Origin: Candidatus Hydrogenedentota bacterium
GTDB taxonomy: Bacteria; Hydrogenedentota; Hydrogenedentia; Hydrogenedentales; CAITNO01
DNA length: 5,878 nt
Reading direction: 5' to 3'
NCBI GenBank assembly: GCA_903822375.1
Contig: CAIJOU010000573.1
Coordinates: 1 to 5,878, forward strand
Below the pieces are notes generated by a model that was not told where the DNA came from, made no database searches, and worked only from the letters and a program-made list of their open reading frames with translations. The position numbers and the translations under genes were made by a program. Shown in pieces: positions 5,752 to 5,878 of this stretch (its first letter is position 1; each line of letters starts with the position of its first letter).

Positions 5752-5878
5752 ATGACGAGAGAAGCGATAACAATACGGGGGCTTACCAAACGCTTTTCAA
5801 CGTTTCAACTGGGCCCGTTGGACTTGACGGTTCCCACCGGCGCCATCTATGGCTTAATCGGTCCGAACGGTGCCGGTA
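5752..5878 (+). CDS. ABC transporter ATP-binding protein, N-terminal fragment (continues past the right edge)
   Basis: Forty-two codons are visible from the ATG at 5752, preceded by GAGAGG at 6 bases. The sequence has the usual ABC ATPase opening: ITIRGLTKRF (6-15), a conserved GPLDLTVPTG turn (21-30), then GLIGPNGAG (34-42), which is the Walker A P-loop cut before its Lys-Thr. The protein would bind and hydrolyse ATP to power a membrane transporter. The position directly after a YtrA-type regulator suggests a YtrB- or BcrA-like exporter of antibiotics, peptides or lipids. The substrate and permease cannot be judged from this fragment. Confidence 0.9.
   Translation, partial: MTREAITIRGLTKRFSTFQLGPLDLTVPTGAIYGLIGPNGAG

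Noticed and set aside
1..5878. Mobile elements, CRISPR arrays, tRNA/rRNA genes or a defence system
   Set aside because: I found no transposase or integrase motifs, no short regularly spaced direct repeats, no recognisable RNA gene and no restriction, toxin or phage-defence signatures in any frame. The only periodic structure is the 369-base protein repeat.

Overview
The window reads as GC-rich bacterial chromosome. It resembles the secretome-heavy genomes of Planctomycetes, Lentisphaerae/Verrucomicrobia or Hydrogenedentes-type bacteria: a WPQFxGPNRD-type secreted PQQ-like beta-propeller, a secreted NodB-type deacetylase with an N-terminal amidotransferase-like domain, and a large cysteine-bearing tandem-repeat protein. 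The lineage is inferred from gene content only; there is no rRNA or other marker gene. The predicted starts of four genes (PQQ-like, deacetylase, DUF2585, ABC ATPase) have purine-rich Shine-Dalgarno sites, which helped fix them.

Left part (2-1048, plus strand): the 3' end of a repeat protein whose frame runs off the left edge. Three tandem units with an exact 123-codon period are visible, the last one shortened. Each carries a short C-x3-Y/R-x-PVCGL motif that looks like the first half of a Kazal protease-inhibitor domain. A 135-base gap follows, holding a GC-rich inverted repeat after the stop and a good ribosome binding site at its end. Next is a secreted PQQ-like propeller protein (1184-2467, plus).

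Middle part (minus strand): a secreted polysaccharide-deacetylase-like protein (4318-2474) converges on the propeller gene with six bases between the stop codons. Upstream of it, in the same direction, lies a DUF2585/UPF0314 membrane protein (5075-4473). The 154-base gap between these two holds a weak hairpin, a possible promoter and an inverted repeat at the predicted transcription start.

Right part (plus strand): divergent from the DUF2585 gene, a strong-looking sigma70-type promoter drives a short YtrA-type GntR regulator (about 5334-5735). Sixteen bases later comes the start of an ABC transporter ATPase that is cut by the right edge inside its Walker A motif. A perfect 7-7-7 inverted repeat fills the spacer between the promoter's -35 and -10 boxes. 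This is where an autorepressor of a YtrA/YtrB-type operon would be expected to bind.

No mobile element, CRISPR array, tRNA, rRNA or defence system is visible. The least explained item is the Kazal-half-motif repeat protein. The best regulatory lead is the GntR operator candidate.
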